DNA of 64,000 nucleotides from Paulinella micropora. Its lineage: Eukaryota; Cercozoa; Imbricatea; Euglyphida. Every line of letters begins with the position of its first letter. The stretch's first letter is position 1. The notes beneath the pieces were generated by a model that was not told the DNA's origin, did no database searches, and saw only the letters and a list, made by a program, of their open reading frames with translations. A program made the position numbers and the translations under genes. Of the stretch, positions 62,531 to 64,000 are shown in pieces. Location of the stretch: positions 543,562 to 607,561 of the forward strand of contig BJOX01000213.1 of NCBI GenBank assembly GCA_009731375.1, in the 5' to 3' direction.

Positions 62531-62652
62531 TAATAATTTTAATAATTTTAATAATATTTAATAATATTTAATCAAATTTGATAAGAGTAATAATAATAAT
62601 AATCATAATAATCATAATAATCATAATCATAATAATCATAATTCTCATATAC

Positions 62653-62706
<54 letters not shown>

Positions 62707-63360
62707 TAATAATATGGAATAAAGGCTACCCAGTTAGCCTAGTGTTTATCAATAGGGAGTCTTTTTGTCATCTCCGGTGACTGGTTCGGATATCTTAATA
62801 TTATAATGGTGATCATATCGTATCGCCATTGACATTGTGTATTAGCTGAAATCACATTGTGGTAGTTGTGGTGAAAAGTTTTATTTAGCAAAATCATCCG
62901 ACAATGTGGATATATTATAACAATGACTAGTAAGAAAAACTAAACAATATATATATATATATGTATATATATATACAAATATATACATATATATAATTTT
63001 TTATATAATTAAACTTGCTTATTTAGAATCAGAATTTCAAAAACAATATTGGTAATAATTTTTTTGATTAGTTTTGAATCTTATGATTTGTTTTCATTTT
63101 TATTTATGTTATAATAGTTTTTCAAAATACAAATTTTTTAATTTGTATTGGAAATTTATTTGTATAACTGTAGCGTAGCTGCAACATAAATAATTATAAT
63201 ATGTAGATTTCTATGAAATATTCTCTATATCATTGATAAAAACATATATATTTCTAAAGAAAGAAACAGAATAATCATTATTATGTTTCGAATTAGATAA
63301 ACAAAATATTCAGAAGAATGATTTCGTAAGTTACATATTAATAAAATACAAAGTTCTGTG
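61908..63360. other. Very AT-rich block with (AAT)n arrays
   Basis: Base composition is far more AT-rich than the rest of the window. 62260-62715 is degenerate (AAT)n. 62715-63360 is unique, with no open frame of note. No feature recognised. Confidence 0.6.
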
Positions 63361-63404
63361 TAAATTTGGTAACATTTATTATTATTATCATTGTTATTAT
63401 TATT

Positions 63405-63459
<55 letters not shown>

Positions 63460-63472
63460 TTATTATTATTAA

Positions 63473-63708
63473 TGGACACAGTGATAGCCCAGTGGTCAAG
63501 TTCTACCATCTGGGCCCTGTCGCCAGTTCTATTCCCGTCGGTGCCATCAGTATTTTCATTGAACATATCGGTCCGTCTGGAAGTGTTGGAACTGCCCGTG
63601 CGGGGGTGTCATTAGAGCCTATCGTCAATTCTTCGTACTCCCCTCACGGGTGAGACGATGGAGGCGCATGTGCAGATTTGCATCAGCCATTGACAGAGAA
63701 GCACTATT
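63473..63708 (+). mobile_element. SINE, + orientation
   Basis: GGACACAGTGATAGCCCAGT to GACAGAGAAGCACT, with (ATT)n on both sides and a (CTA)n block inside the right array. Confidence 0.88.
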
Positions 63709-63713
63709 ATTAT

Positions 63714-63946
<233 letters not shown>

Positions 63947-64000
63947 AAAGAAATGAAACAATGCATCAAAAGGCAAGAAATCATCCACGACTGAGACACT

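Overview
This window is nuclear DNA from an intron-dense eukaryote. Three protein-coding genes are cut into many short exons with GT-AG introns, and almost all of the intron and intergenic space is microsatellite or dispersed repeat. There is no operon structure, Shine-Dalgarno site or bacterial gene. The ALG10 homologue has about 25 exons, many of 28-60 nt, which argues against a typical animal and fits an alga or other protist. I cannot name the species. About 2.5 kb is N gaps, many beside C/G homopolymers or repeats.

Layout. 1-7.6 kb: (CTAT)n, (GA)n, (CTA)n arrays and repeat families R1 and R2. 7.6-21.9 kb, + strand: a calcium-dependent apyrase of the CANT1 family in 14 recognised exons, with its N-terminal exons unresolved. 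22.7-24.9 kb: a relatively unique intergenic block. 41.0 down to 27.5 kb, - strand: a TCF25/NULP1/Rqc1 homologue in 13 recognised exons, with the C-terminal end unresolved. 41.1-45.5 kb: (TAG)n arrays, a 13-bp minisatellite, pentanucleotide arrays and (GATA)n. 45.6-61.3 kb, + strand: an ALG10 (DIE2/GT59) alpha-1,2-glucosyltransferase in 25 exons whose phases all agree if exon 12 uses a slightly distal donor. 61.3-64 kb: AT-rich sequence, a homopolymer tract and SINEs.

The genes are not an operon. The apyrase and TCF25 genes are convergent; TCF25 and ALG10 are divergent. CANT1-type apyrases hydrolyse nucleoside diphosphates such as UDP in the secretory pathway, and ALG10 completes the lipid-linked N-glycan precursor in the ER, so both relate loosely to glycosylation. 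TCF25/Rqc1 acts in ribosome-associated quality control.

The most striking signal is what I call exon echoes. About 40 short, degenerate copies of pieces of the true exons, nearly always spanning a splice junction, lie in the adjacent introns (or just past the stop codon) of all three genes, separated by microsatellite. Intronic repeats also tend to follow the transcribed strand: CTAT/GTATG on the sense strand, hence GATA on the + strand in the - strand gene. Mobile and dispersed elements include a tRNA-headed SINE with (ATT)n flanks, two mariner-like TIR elements (543 and 1309 bp) with TA target duplications, a palindromic GC-rich element (R2), a ~547-bp unit (R1), a ~500-bp unit found as recent tandem pairs (R4) and a further family (R5).
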